From assembly GCA_031282065.1 (NCBI GenBank), contig JAITEL010000057.1:1-64000 (forward strand): DNA of 64,000 nucleotides, in the 5' to 3' direction. The translations under genes and the position numbers were made by a program. The notes beneath the pieces were generated by a model that had not been told where the DNA came from, made no database searches, and saw nothing but the letters and a program-made list of their open reading frames with translations. This document shows positions 8,530 through 16,698 of the stretch, one piece after another. The stretch is from Treponema sp. (lineage in GTDB: Bacteria > Spirochaetota > Spirochaetia > Treponematales > Breznakiellaceae). Position 1 is the first letter of the stretch. Each line of letters begins with the position of its first letter.

Positions 8530-9330
8530 ATGCAATTTCAGCATAAATCACCCTTTAACCGAGGCTACACGCCCCTGGTGCCAAGGAGCGGCGCCACCGC
8601 GGATATGCTCATGGATTTCGGGGTGCTGCGTCTTTTGCCCGGCGAAACCTATGAGAGCTATTCTGAAACCGATGAGCGCCTCTGGCTTTTATCCCAGGGC
8701 AAGGGGTTCTTTACCATAGATAAGGAAGGACCCTTTGAAGTGTCTCGACCCAATCTGTTTGACTATTCCCCCTGGTGCCTTTCGGTTCCGGCAAAACGGC
8801 GGGTACGTATAGGCGCGCAGGACCAGGCCTCCGAGTTTTACTGTGCAGCCACGGACAACCCCCGGGACTTCGAGGTAAAACTCTACCCCCCTGAAGCATG
8901 CCGCAGCGAATTCCGGGGAGAAGGGACCCTGCGGGAAACGTCTACCCGGATCGTGCGGACCATCTTTGATGATACCAACCGTCCTGAATCAAACCTGGTC
9001 ATAGGGGAAGTCATCGGTGTACCGGGGAAATGGTCGAGCTATCCCCCTCATCACCACCCCCAGCCGGAGATCTACCACTACCGCTTCCTTCCTTCCCAGG
9101 GTTTTGGGCTTACTGCCATCGGGGATACTCCCTACATCATCCGGGATAAGGATACCATCCTCATCCGGGACGGAGAGGATCATCCCCAGGTAACGGCTCC
9201 GGGGTATGCTATGTGGTACCTGTGGGTAATCCGGCACCTGGAGAACAACCGTTATGGCCCCCAGTACGTTACCGAGGCCCACCAGTGGGTAAGCGGACCA
9301 GAAGAACGTATCTGGCAGCCGAAACACTAG
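8530..9330 (+). CDS. iolB: 5-deoxy-glucuronate isomerase
   Basis: A cytoplasmic cupin enzyme converting 5-deoxy-glucuronate to 5-dehydro-2-deoxygluconate. The 266 residues match the usual IolB length, and the signature PPHHHPQPEIYHYRF with its metal-binding histidines lies at residues 172-186. An AAGGAG ribosome site stands 7 nt before the ATG. Its product is the last intermediate that the recognised iol enzymes here can make, because neither the IolC kinase nor the IolJ aldolase is encoded in this window. Confidence 0.95.
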   Translation: MQFQHKSPFNRGYTPLVPRSGATADMLMDFGVLRLLPGETYESYSETDERLWLLSQGKGFFTIDKEGPFEVSRPNLFDYSPWCLSVPAKRRVRIGAQDQASEFYCAATDNPRDFEVKLYPPEACRSEFRGEGTLRETSTRIVRTIFDDTNRPESNLVIGEVIGVPGKWSSYPPHHHPQPEIYHYRFLPSQGFGLTAIGDTPYIIRDKDTILIRDGEDHPQVTAPGYAMWYLWVIRHLENNRYGPQYVTEAHQWVSGPEERIWQPKH

Positions 9331-9415
9331 GAGCGGACCGGTACTGCCCCTATAATGGAGATGGTATGTTTCGGGCATCCATGAGAGAAGAGCGTATAGA
9401 GCGTAAGGAGAGTAC

Positions 9416-11275
9416 ATGAAAACAGAACGGCTTACCATGGCCCAGGCATTGCTTCGTTTTTTAGACCATCAGTATATCGAAGCAGATGGGGAAGAGATAA
9501 AATTCGTAGCCGGGGTCTTCGGCATATTCGGACACGGTGTGGTGGTGGGACTTGGGGAGGCTTTGGCCGCGGGTAATCACGGACTACGCTTTTATCAGGC
9601 TAAGAATGAGCAGGGCGCAGCCCATGCGGCTATGGGATTCGCCAAACAGCACCGGCGCCATCAGATCATGGGGGTATGCAGTTCCATAGGCCCCGGGGCA
9701 CTCAACATGGTAACTGCCGCGGGTACTGCTTCGGCAAACCATATCCCGGTCCTGTTCTTGCCCGGGGACGTGTTTGCCTGCCGTCAGCCGGATCCCGTGT
9801 TGCAGCAGATTGAAAACCCCGTGGACTATACCGTAAGCGCCAGCGATGCCTTCCGGCCGGTGAGCCGCTACTGGGACAGGATAAACCGGCCTGAACAGCT
9901 TATGACGGCCCTCATCAATGCCTTCAGGGTCTTGACGGATCCTGCGGAAACCGGGGCGGTTACCCTATCCCTGCCCCAGGATGTGCAAGGGGAAGCCTGG
10001 GATTATCCTGAGGACTTCTTGGCCAAACGGGTCCATCACCTGGAACGCCGGCCTCCGACTCAGGGCCAGATCCGGCGGGCCTTAGGCATGCTCAAGGCGG
10101 CTAAGAAGCCCCTGGTGATCTGCGGCGGGGGGGTGGGCTTCTCCGGGGCAGGGCCGGCGCTGGAACAGTTTTGTACCAGCTATCACATCCCCTTTGGAGA
10201 AACCCAGGCAGGCAAGGGCACCATCCTATGGGATCATCCCTATAACCTTTCCGGTATGGGTACTACCGGTAGCCTTGCGGCAAACCGTCTGGCCAAAGAA
10301 GCGGATCTCATCATAGCAGTGGGCACGAGGCTGGGGGACTTTACCACCTGTTCCAAATGGCTTTTCCAGAACCCTGCGTGCCGGATCCTGGGGATCAACA
10401 TCGCCCCTTTTGATGCATATAAGATGAACGGCGAGCCCATCATCGCGGATGCGAAGCTGACCCTGGAAGCCCTGCATGCCGGTGCAGCGGGTTACCGGTC
10501 GCAGTGGAACGGACGGATCCAGGAGGTCCGAGCCGAATGGAAGGCAGAGGTAGACCGGCTCTACCGGGAAGAAGACCCCCTGGCCCTTTCGCAAGTGCGG
10601 GTCTTGGGAGAACTCAACGACCGGCTCCTGCCCCCGGATACCATAGTGGTCTCCGGCTCAGGTTCCATTCCCTCGGATATGCAGCGGGTATGGCGGGTGA
10701 GAACCCCGGGTACCTACCACATGGAATATGCCTTTTCCTGTATGGGCTATGAAATCGCCGCTGCCTTGGGGGTCAAAATCGCCCGGCCGGATACGGAAGT
10801 AGTAGCTTTGGTAGGAGACGGGGCCTATACCATGCTTCATACCGAGCTTTTGACCGCGGTCCAGGAACGGAAGAAGATCATCGTGGTGGTGCTGGATAAT
10901 GCAGGGTTTCATTGCATTGATAACCTCCAGCATAGCCAGGGGATAGTCCATTTCGGCAATGAATGGAAGACCAGGGATGCCCAAAGCGGGCGCCTGGAAG
11001 GGGCCTCCATACAGGTGGACTACGCCAAAAACGCTGAAAGCTGGGGGGCCTTGGGTATCCGGGTGCGGACCGTGGAAGAACTGCACAAAGGGGTGGAGCA
11101 GGCCCTGGCTGCTTCTGGACCGGTGCTGCTGGATGTTAAGGTCAGCCCTAAGTCCATGACCCAGGGTTATGAAAGCTGGTGGCGGGTTGGGACGGCCCAA
11201 GTCTCTGCCAATCCTGACGTAGTGCAGGCTGCAAAGCAGATGGCTCTTGAAATTGCCAAAGCAAGAACCTTTTAA
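9416..11275 (+). CDS. iolD: 3D-(3,5/4)-trihydroxycyclohexane-1,2-dione hydrolase
   Basis: A thiamine-diphosphate enzyme that opens the ring of the diketone made by IolE to give 5-deoxy-glucuronate. At 619 residues it has the usual acetolactate-synthase-like three-domain layout: an N-terminal pyrimidine-binding domain with FFxxKNEQGAAHAA-type glutamate region near residues 60-68, a central domain with SGMGTTGS, and the C-terminal diphosphate-binding motif GDGAYTML with downstream DNAGF at about 466-496. AAGGAG precedes the ATG. A degenerate repeat array separates it from iolE. Confidence 0.95.
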   Translation: MKTERLTMAQALLRFLDHQYIEADGEEIKFVAGVFGIFGHGVVVGLGEALAAGNHGLRFYQAKNEQGAAHAAMGFAKQHRRHQIMGVCSSIGPGALNMVTAAGTASANHIPVLFLPGDVFACRQPDPVLQQIENPVDYTVSASDAFRPVSRYWDRINRPEQLMTALINAFRVLTDPAETGAVTLSLPQDVQGEAWDYPEDFLAKRVHHLERRPPTQGQIRRALGMLKAAKKPLVICGGGVGFSGAGPALEQFCTSYHIPFGETQAGKGTILWDHPYNLSGMGTTGSLAANRLAKEADLIIAVGTRLGDFTTCSKWLFQNPACRILGINIAPFDAYKMNGEPIIADAKLTLEALHAGAAGYRSQWNGRIQEVRAEWKAEVDRLYREEDPLALSQVRVLGELNDRLLPPDTIVVSGSGSIPSDMQRVWRVRTPGTYHMEYAFSCMGYEIAAALGVKIARPDTEVVALVGDGAYTMLHTELLTAVQERKKIIVVVLDNAGFHCIDNLQHSQGIVHFGNEWKTRDAQSGRLEGASIQVDYAKNAESWGALGIRVRTVEELHKGVEQALAASGPVLLDVKVSPKSMTQGYESWWRVGTAQVSANPDVVQAAKQMALEIAKARTF

Positions 11276-11298
11276 CCTCAGGGATTTTTTCTCTATTC

Positions 11299-11416
11299 TA
11301 TGGGATAAGGGGTTTATTCCATAGAATAAGGGCCTTAACCTGTAGGATAGGACTCTTAACTTATCGGATAAGGGTCTTAACTCATCGGTTAGGACTCTTA
11401 TCCTGCCGGGTAAGTG
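11299..11416. repeat. Degenerate 21-22-bp hairpin array inside the iol operon
   Basis: GGATAAGG-like cores recur at 11302, 11324, 11345, 11366, 11387 and 11408. Arms between units pair differently along the array: TTATTC with GAATAA around 11314-11329, TTATC with GATAA around 11361-11371, CTTATCC with GGGTAAG around 11397-11413. The pairing is kept while the sequence changes. It fills most of the 183-bp gap between iolD and iolE. Confidence 0.75.
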
Positions 11417-11458
11417 ATTTTGTATCCCTCGCAGAGGGGTACTGGGTAAGGATACAAC

Positions 11459-12343
11459 ATGGAAGCAATTCAGCTTGGGATAGCCCCCATAGGATGGACT
11501 AACGATGACCTTCCTGAACTAGGCGGGGAGATACCCTTTGAGCAATGCCTCAGCGAAATGGCCTTGGCCGGCTTTGCGGGGACTGAAGTGGGGAATAAGT
11601 ACCCCAAAGACCCGGGCATCCTCAAGAGCGCCCTGAAACTGCGGGGCCTCAGTATTTGTAACGCCTGGTTCAGTTCTTTTTTGACCGCCAAGCCCTATGA
11701 GGAGGTGGAAGCGGCCTTCATCAGGCATAGGGATTTTCTCTATGCACTAGGCGCCCGGATCATCGGGGCAGCAGAACAGGGCCATTCCATCCAGGGAACG
11801 GCCAAGCCTATCTTTGAGGCCAAGCCGGTTTTTACCGATGAGGCATGGCAGCGTCTGTGCGAGGGGCTTAACCGCTTAGGGGAAAGGGCCGCGGAAAAGG
11901 GGATGCACCTCACCTATCATCACCACATGGGAACCGGGGTGCAGACCGCCGCAGAGATAGACCGGCTCATGGAAAACACCGATCCCCGGTTGGTGGGGCT
12001 CCTCTACGATACCGGACACCTGGTCTTCTCCGGGGAAGATCCCCTGGCAGTACTGACCCGGTGGCTCCCGAGGATCCGTCATGTGCACCTCAAGGATATG
12101 CGTCCTGCCCTGCGGGACCAAGCACGCGGCGAGCACTGGTCCTTCCTCCAGGCGGTGAAGGCCGGGGTCTTTACCGTACCCGGGGACGGATGCGTGGATT
12201 TTGCCCCGGTCTTCCGGGCCCTCAAGGAAGCAGGGTACCACGGCTGGTGGGTGGTAGAGGCGGAACAGGATCCTGCCAAGGCAAACCCCTTGGAGTACGC
12301 CATCAAGGCGCGAAGGTATATTAAGGAAAAAGCCGGTATCTAG
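11459..12343 (+). CDS. iolE: Inosose dehydratase
   Basis: A TIM-barrel enzyme of the xylose-isomerase-like family that dehydrates scyllo-inosose to the trihydroxycyclohexane-dione. The 294 residues start IQLGIAPIGWTNDDLPELGG, the typical IolE opening, and contain the metal-site strands LTYHHHMGTG (about 156-165), LLYDTGHLVFSG (about 181-192) and RHVHLKDMR (about 205-213). AAGGA lies 7 nt before the ATG. It is the last of the canonical iol genes in the operon; the PGK homologue follows after 36 bp. Confidence 0.95.
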   Translation: MEAIQLGIAPIGWTNDDLPELGGEIPFEQCLSEMALAGFAGTEVGNKYPKDPGILKSALKLRGLSICNAWFSSFLTAKPYEEVEAAFIRHRDFLYALGARIIGAAEQGHSIQGTAKPIFEAKPVFTDEAWQRLCEGLNRLGERAAEKGMHLTYHHHMGTGVQTAAEIDRLMENTDPRLVGLLYDTGHLVFSGEDPLAVLTRWLPRIRHVHLKDMRPALRDQARGEHWSFLQAVKAGVFTVPGDGCVDFAPVFRALKEAGYHGWWVVEAEQDPAKANPLEYAIKARRYIKEKAGI

Positions 12344-12379
12344 CCGTTTTACGGCAAGCCGGTGGTGTAAGGAGCATTT

Positions 12380-13636
12380 ATGCGATTCGGGATTAACACC
12401 TTAGACGATCTGGCGGTACAGGGGAAGACCGTGCTGTGCCGCGTTGATATCAATGAGCCGGTGGACCAGGCAGGGGGAACCCTCAAGGATACCACCAGGA
12501 TAGAGGCGTGTACGCCGACCCTCAAAGAATTGAGTGAAAAAGGGGCAAAGGTGGTCCTTTTGGCCCATCAGGGCAGCGACATTGAATACCAAAATTTTTA
12601 TACCACTGCTCCCCATGCCCAGGTCTTGTCCGGCCTGCTGGGAAAACCGGTCCGCTTCATCGACGATGTCTGCGGCCCTGCGGCACGGGAGGCTATTAAG
12701 GCCCTGAAACCGGGGGAACTCTTACTCTTGGATAATGTCCGTTTTATGGCAGAAGAGCAAACCTTCTTTGAAATGAAACTCCAGCTTTCCCATGCAGCCC
12801 AGGCAAAAACCCTGCTGGTACAGAAACTGGCCCCCTTGGGGGATCTCTATGTCTGCGATGCTTTTGCCGCAGCCCACCGGGATCAGCCGAGCCTGTGCGG
12901 CTTTGAACAGCTCCTCCCCAGCGCCATGGGGCGGCTCTTTGAAAGGGAATTCTGCGTGATCTCCTCTTTGATGGAAAACCCAGAGCGGCCCTGTGTATTT
13001 GTCCTGGGAGGGGCCAAGATAAACGATGCCTTCCTCATGATGAGTACCGTGTTAGCCGGGGGTATTGCGGATACGGTTTTAACCGGCGGCCTCGTGGGAG
13101 AGGTCCTCTCCTGGGCAGATGGAAAGGATATTGGGGAAGGCGCCAGGAAGTTTATCAAACAAGAGGGCTATGAACTCCTGGTAGAAGCCGGAAAAGCCCT
13201 CTTAGCCCGGTACCGGGACCGGATCGTGATGCCCGGGGATTTTGCAGGAGTGCGCGAGGGGAAGCGGCTTGAATACCCCCTGGGAAGCATACCGCAGGAT
13301 ATTTTGGTCCTGGATATAGGGAGCAAGACCGCGCAAGCCTACCAGGATAGGATCAAAGCGGCCAAGACCGTCTTCGTGAACGGCCCTATGGGGGTCTTTG
13401 AAGAGGCGGCCACGGAAAAAGGTACCCGGATGGTCTGGGATGCCTTGGGAGAGACCGTGGGCTATACGGTGGTAGGCGGCGGCGACAGCATCAGCGCGAC
13501 CAAAAAATACGGTAAAACCGGTCTCATTAAGTATATCTGTACCGGCGGGGGGGCGCTTATCCGCTTCCTCACCGGAGAAGAATTGCCGGTGGTAAAAGCC
13601 CTCCGGCATGGTTCACAACTGACCACAAAGCAATAA
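12380..13636 (+). CDS. Archaeal-type phosphoglycerate kinase homologue
   Basis: A 418-residue PGK-fold kinase that by resemblance is closer to archaeal (Thermococcales) PGK than to bacterial Pgk: shared blocks include THxTTxxHAxVL-like spacing, LLLDNVRF, DAFAAAHRDQPSL, VFVNGPMGVFE and CTGGGALIRFLTGEELPV. Substrate residues D23, N25, R40, H63, R121 and R167 are present, but the basic residue after HQG (Arg or Lys in PGK, a ligand of the 3-phosphate) is Ser66. AAGGAG precedes the ATG. Within an inositol operon and next to a type II GAPDH it may simply complete glycolysis, or, as I infer, make ATP from an acyl phosphate lacking the 3-phosphate, such as malyl phosphate. Family assignment is firm; substrate is not. 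Confidence 0.88.
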   Translation: MRFGINTLDDLAVQGKTVLCRVDINEPVDQAGGTLKDTTRIEACTPTLKELSEKGAKVVLLAHQGSDIEYQNFYTTAPHAQVLSGLLGKPVRFIDDVCGPAAREAIKALKPGELLLLDNVRFMAEEQTFFEMKLQLSHAAQAKTLLVQKLAPLGDLYVCDAFAAAHRDQPSLCGFEQLLPSAMGRLFEREFCVISSLMENPERPCVFVLGGAKINDAFLMMSTVLAGGIADTVLTGGLVGEVLSWADGKDIGEGARKFIKQEGYELLVEAGKALLARYRDRIVMPGDFAGVREGKRLEYPLGSIPQDILVLDIGSKTAQAYQDRIKAAKTVFVNGPMGVFEEAATEKGTRMVWDALGETVGYTVVGGGDSISATKKYGKTGLIKYICTGGGALIRFLTGEELPVVKALRHGSQLTTKQ

Positions 13637-13681
13637 GCTTTTTTCTCTCTATTTCTATAGGGAACATTGAAGGAGAACATA

Positions 13682-14707
13682 ATGGTTAAAGTAGGCGTAG
13701 CAGGTTACGGGGTAATCGGCCAGCGTTTGGCTGATGGGGTGGCCTTACAGAAGGACATGGAACTGGTGGGTATTGCGGACTTAGCTCCCACCCTTTCTAT
13801 CCGGGCGCTCAAAGAACGGGGCATGCCCTATGATCTGTATCTGGTGGAAGGGGCAGATACCGCTGCATTTGCCGCGGCAGGTATTCCGGTGAAGGGCAGT
13901 TTTGCGGACCTTATCGGGAAGGTTGACATCATGCTCGACTCTTCCCCGGGAGGAGTGGGGGCCAAGAACAAGGAACGCTATGAAAAGGCAGGTATCCGGG
14001 CGGTCTTCCAGGGAGGTGAGAAGAACTCCGTGGCAGATGTGTTCTTTCACGGGTATGCCAACTACGAGAAGGGCCTGGGAGCCAAGTATTTGAAGCTCAC
14101 CAGTTGTAATACCACCGGGCTTATCCGCTCGGTGGACTGCCTTGACCGCAGCTATGGGCTTGACCGGGTAGCCATCACCATAATCCGGCGGGTAGCGGAT
14201 CCTGGGGACTACCACCGGGGACTGACCAATGCCCTGCAGATGGACAAGGCCCCTTCCCATCAGGCCCTGGACCTTATGACCATCATGCCCCATGTGGAGG
14301 CCACGGGCATCCTGGTACATACCCCAGTAACCCACGGGCATATCATAACCGTGGTAGCCCACGGCAGGCAGGGGAAGATAAGCAAGGACATGGCCCTGAG
14401 CGCCTTTAAGGCCCATGACCGTATCCGGGTGGTCCGTATTGAGGACGGATTCTTGGGGAATGCCTCGTTCTTCCGGTATGCCCGGGACCTGGGCAACCCC
14501 AGAGGGGATATGTATGAGATTGGGCTGTGGGAGGACAGCATCGTGGAAAGCGGAGATACCATCATGTACGCCATCAACATCCCCCAGGAGTCGGTTACCA
14601 TCCCGGAAACCATGGATGCCATTCGGGCGGCTCTGCGTATGCAGCCGGATGCCGCTTCAGGGACTGCAAAAACCAATACATACCTGGGCTTAGGCAAATG
14701 GAAATGA
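13682..14707 (+). CDS. Type II (archaeal) glyceraldehyde-3-phosphate dehydrogenase homologue
   Basis: A 341-residue phosphorylating aldehyde dehydrogenase of the archaeal GAPDH class, not the bacterial GapA class. The Rossmann motif VGVAGYGVIGQRLAD opens it, the catalytic Cys142 lies in TSCNTTGL, RRVADP follows near 169-174, and the histidine pair THGH is at 217-220. The loop that reads SHHGPD in archaeal enzymes as I remember them is SHQALD here (192-197). ATG 13682 has AAGGAG upstream; TTG 13667 is less likely. It overlaps the transketolase start by ATGA. In the operon it could oxidise G3P, or as I infer the carboxylate analogue malic semialdehyde, feeding the PGK homologue. Confidence 0.88.
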   Translation: MVKVGVAGYGVIGQRLADGVALQKDMELVGIADLAPTLSIRALKERGMPYDLYLVEGADTAAFAAAGIPVKGSFADLIGKVDIMLDSSPGGVGAKNKERYEKAGIRAVFQGGEKNSVADVFFHGYANYEKGLGAKYLKLTSCNTTGLIRSVDCLDRSYGLDRVAITIIRRVADPGDYHRGLTNALQMDKAPSHQALDLMTIMPHVEATGILVHTPVTHGHIITVVAHGRQGKISKDMALSAFKAHDRIRVVRIEDGFLGNASFFRYARDLGNPRGDMYEIGLWEDSIVESGDTIMYAINIPQESVTIPETMDAIRAALRMQPDAASGTAKTNTYLGLGKWK

Positions 14708-15564
14708 GTATACCAGGCCTGCCTAGCCTCAAGGAGATCAGATGCTTTGCCGCGCGGATCCGCTTGGAAACCCTCAAGTGTGTGGGCGCCCGGGGCTTTG
14801 GCCATCTGGGAGGGGCCTTGAGTATCGTGGACGCCCTGGCGGTCTTATACAGCGGGATTATGCGGATAGATCCCCATAATCCCCAGTGGCCGGATAGGGA
14901 CAAGCTGGTGATGTCCAAGGGACATGCCGGGCCCGCGCTCTATGCGACCTTGGCCCTCAAGGGTTACTTTCCCTTAGACTGGCTTTCGACCTTAAATCAG
15001 CCGGGAACCAGGCTCCCCAGCCACTGCGACAGGAAGCTCACCCCGGGCATTGATATGACCACCGGTTCCCTGGGACAGGGGGTCTCCACAGCCATAGGGC
15101 TTGCCTTGGCTCAAAAAATGGACGGCCGGGGCAGCCGGACCTGCCTCATTACCGGAGACGGAGAGCTCAATGAGGGCCAGGCCTGGGAGGGAGCCCTGTT
15201 TGCCCCCCAGCACCAGCTTACGAACCTTACCTGGCTGGTGGATTACAACCACAAACAGCTTGACGGTGATACCCGGGAGATCCTCGATCTGGGTGACCTG
15301 GAGGCCAAGTTTCGGGCCTTTGGCTGGGCTACGGCATCGGTGAAGGGGAACGACATCGCGGCGGTGGCCCAGGCACTGGAAAAAATCCGCCAAGAAAGAC
15401 CTAAGCCCTTCTGCATAGTGCTTAACACCGTGAAAGGCGCCGGGGTGCCCTTAGTGGAGAGCATAGCCCTCAACCATCATATCGTGTTTGAGGGGGAACT
15501 GCGGGCAAAGGCCATAGCCGCCATGGAACAGGAACTGGCGGCCCTGGAAGGAGCGAGCGCATGA
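14704..15564 (+). CDS. Transketolase, N-terminal (diphosphate-binding) subunit
   Basis: One half of a split, thiamine-diphosphate-dependent transketolase. It shows the N-terminal-subunit landmarks GHLGGALSIVDALAVLYSG, SKGHAGPALYATLALKGYF, MTTGSLGQG and the cofactor motif GDGELNEGQAWEGALFA ending in DYNHKQLDG. The start ATG at 14704 overlaps the GAPDH stop (ATGA); ATG 14698 is a close alternative. The stop again overlaps the next subunit by ATGA, so the pair is made in equal amounts. Transketolases move a two-carbon unit between ketoses and aldoses. Split forms are common in pentose-using bacteria; here its place after iol genes suggests a ketose of the inositol pathway as donor. Confidence 0.92.
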   Translation: MSIPGLPSLKEIRCFAARIRLETLKCVGARGFGHLGGALSIVDALAVLYSGIMRIDPHNPQWPDRDKLVMSKGHAGPALYATLALKGYFPLDWLSTLNQPGTRLPSHCDRKLTPGIDMTTGSLGQGVSTAIGLALAQKMDGRGSRTCLITGDGELNEGQAWEGALFAPQHQLTNLTWLVDYNHKQLDGDTREILDLGDLEAKFRAFGWATASVKGNDIAAVAQALEKIRQERPKPFCIVLNTVKGAGVPLVESIALNHHIVFEGELRAKAIAAMEQELAALEGASA

Positions 15565-16505
15565 TTGTGTATGACGGCAGTATGGACACGGAAGTGTACA
15601 AGAGTGTTTTTGGCCGGGTGATGGAGGAACTGTGCACGGAAGATCCTGATGTGGTGTACTTGGATGCGGATCTGATGAATTCCTTTGGCACCCACGGCTT
15701 GTGGAAGCGGAACCGGCGGCAGGCCATTAACTGCGGCGTGAGTGAGGCCAACATGATGGGCATAGCCGCAGGGCTTTCCGCAGGGGGCAAGAAGCCCTAT
15801 GTGCATACCTTCGGTCCCTTTGCCTCCCGGCGCTGTTATGATCAGACCTTCCTCTCGGTGGGCTATGCGGGAAACAGCGTCCGGGTCTTTGGCTCTGATC
15901 CGGGGGTCACTGCTGCCTTTAACGGCGGTACCCACATGCCCTTTGAGGATATGGCCTTGATGCGGGCCATACCCCAGAGTACGGTCATAGAGATAAGCGA
16001 TGGGGTCATGCTGGAGAAGCTCATGCGCAGCGCTAAGGACAGGAGCGGGCTTACCTATTTCCGAACGACCCGCAAGGCCTATCCCAAGCTCTACAGTGCG
16101 GATCACCCCTTGAGCATAGGCAAGGGGGAAGTGCTCCGGGAGGGAAAAGACCTCTGCATCATTGCCTGCGGGCTTATGGTGGGAGAGGCGCTGAAAGCCG
16201 CGAAGATCCTGCAAGACCGGGGCCTCAGTACAAGGGTGGTGGATATGTTTACGGTTAAGCCCCTGGATACGGAACTGGTCATACGCTGCGCTAAGGAGAC
16301 CGGACGGATCCTCACTGCGGAGAACCACAACATCATAGGCGGCCTGGGAGATGCCGTGGGCGCGGCCTTGCTGGAAAGCGCGGTCCCGGTGAAGATGCGT
16401 AAACTGGGGGTTAAGGACGAATTCGGCTCTGTAGGCCCTCAGGACTACCTCATGGAACACTATGGCTTGAGCGCTGCCCACCTGGTAGAGGCTTCAGTCT
16501 TCTAA
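15561..16505 (+). CDS. Transketolase, C-terminal (pyrimidine-binding) subunit
   Basis: The partner subunit, 314 residues. The pyrimidine-binding domain has the catalytic glutamate in NCGVSEANMMGIAAGLS near residue 62, followed by PYVHTFGPFASRRCYDQ and THMPFEDMALMRAIPQ. The C-terminal transketolase domain begins near residue 190 with CIIACGLMVGEAL and GLSTRVVDMFTVKPLD. It is the last gene of the rightward inositol operon; a strong hairpin follows within 11 bp. Together with the N-terminal subunit it makes a full enzyme of about 600 residues, standard for the family. Confidence 0.92.
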   Translation: MIVYDGSMDTEVYKSVFGRVMEELCTEDPDVVYLDADLMNSFGTHGLWKRNRRQAINCGVSEANMMGIAAGLSAGGKKPYVHTFGPFASRRCYDQTFLSVGYAGNSVRVFGSDPGVTAAFNGGTHMPFEDMALMRAIPQSTVIEISDGVMLEKLMRSAKDRSGLTYFRTTRKAYPKLYSADHPLSIGKGEVLREGKDLCIIACGLMVGEALKAAKILQDRGLSTRVVDMFTVKPLDTELVIRCAKETGRILTAENHNIIGGLGDAVGAALLESAVPVKMRKLGVKDEFGSVGPQDYLMEHYGLSAAHLVEASVF

Positions 16506-16515
16506 GTTTTTTTTC

Positions 16516-16554
16516 AATACCTCGAACAGGGACCTCAGGGCTGTTCGAGGTATT
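16516..16554 (+). terminator. Strong hairpin at the end of the iol operon
   Basis: AATACCTCGAACAG (16516-16529) pairs perfectly with CTGTTCGAGGTATT (16541-16554) around an 11-nt loop. The T-run lies before rather than after the stem, so it may protect the 3' end or terminate without a classic U-tract. Confidence 0.6.
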
Positions 16555-16572
16555 CCTCTTGGTAGCCTGGCA

Positions 16573-16593
16573 GAGGGGCTTTCAAAGCCTCTC
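16573..16593. terminator. Second hairpin after the iol operon
   Basis: GAGGGGCTTT and AAAGCCTCTC form a compact stem with one G-T wobble. It lies 18 bp after the first hairpin in the 193-bp gap before the glycosyltransferase gene. A TATAGT box at about 16661 may serve that gene. Confidence 0.4.
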
Positions 16594-16698
16594 GGTCCGC
16601 CGACTTCTGCTATATGCCCGCGGCAGGCGGCAGGCGCTTTCATTTAGTCTGTTCCTGTAGTATAGTGGCTTAACCTAACGTAAAATAAAGAACAAAGT

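Noticed and set aside
15477-16481. 334-residue leftward frame opposite the transketolase C subunit
   Set aside because: It lacks motifs and mirrors the coding periodicity of the real gene on the plus strand.
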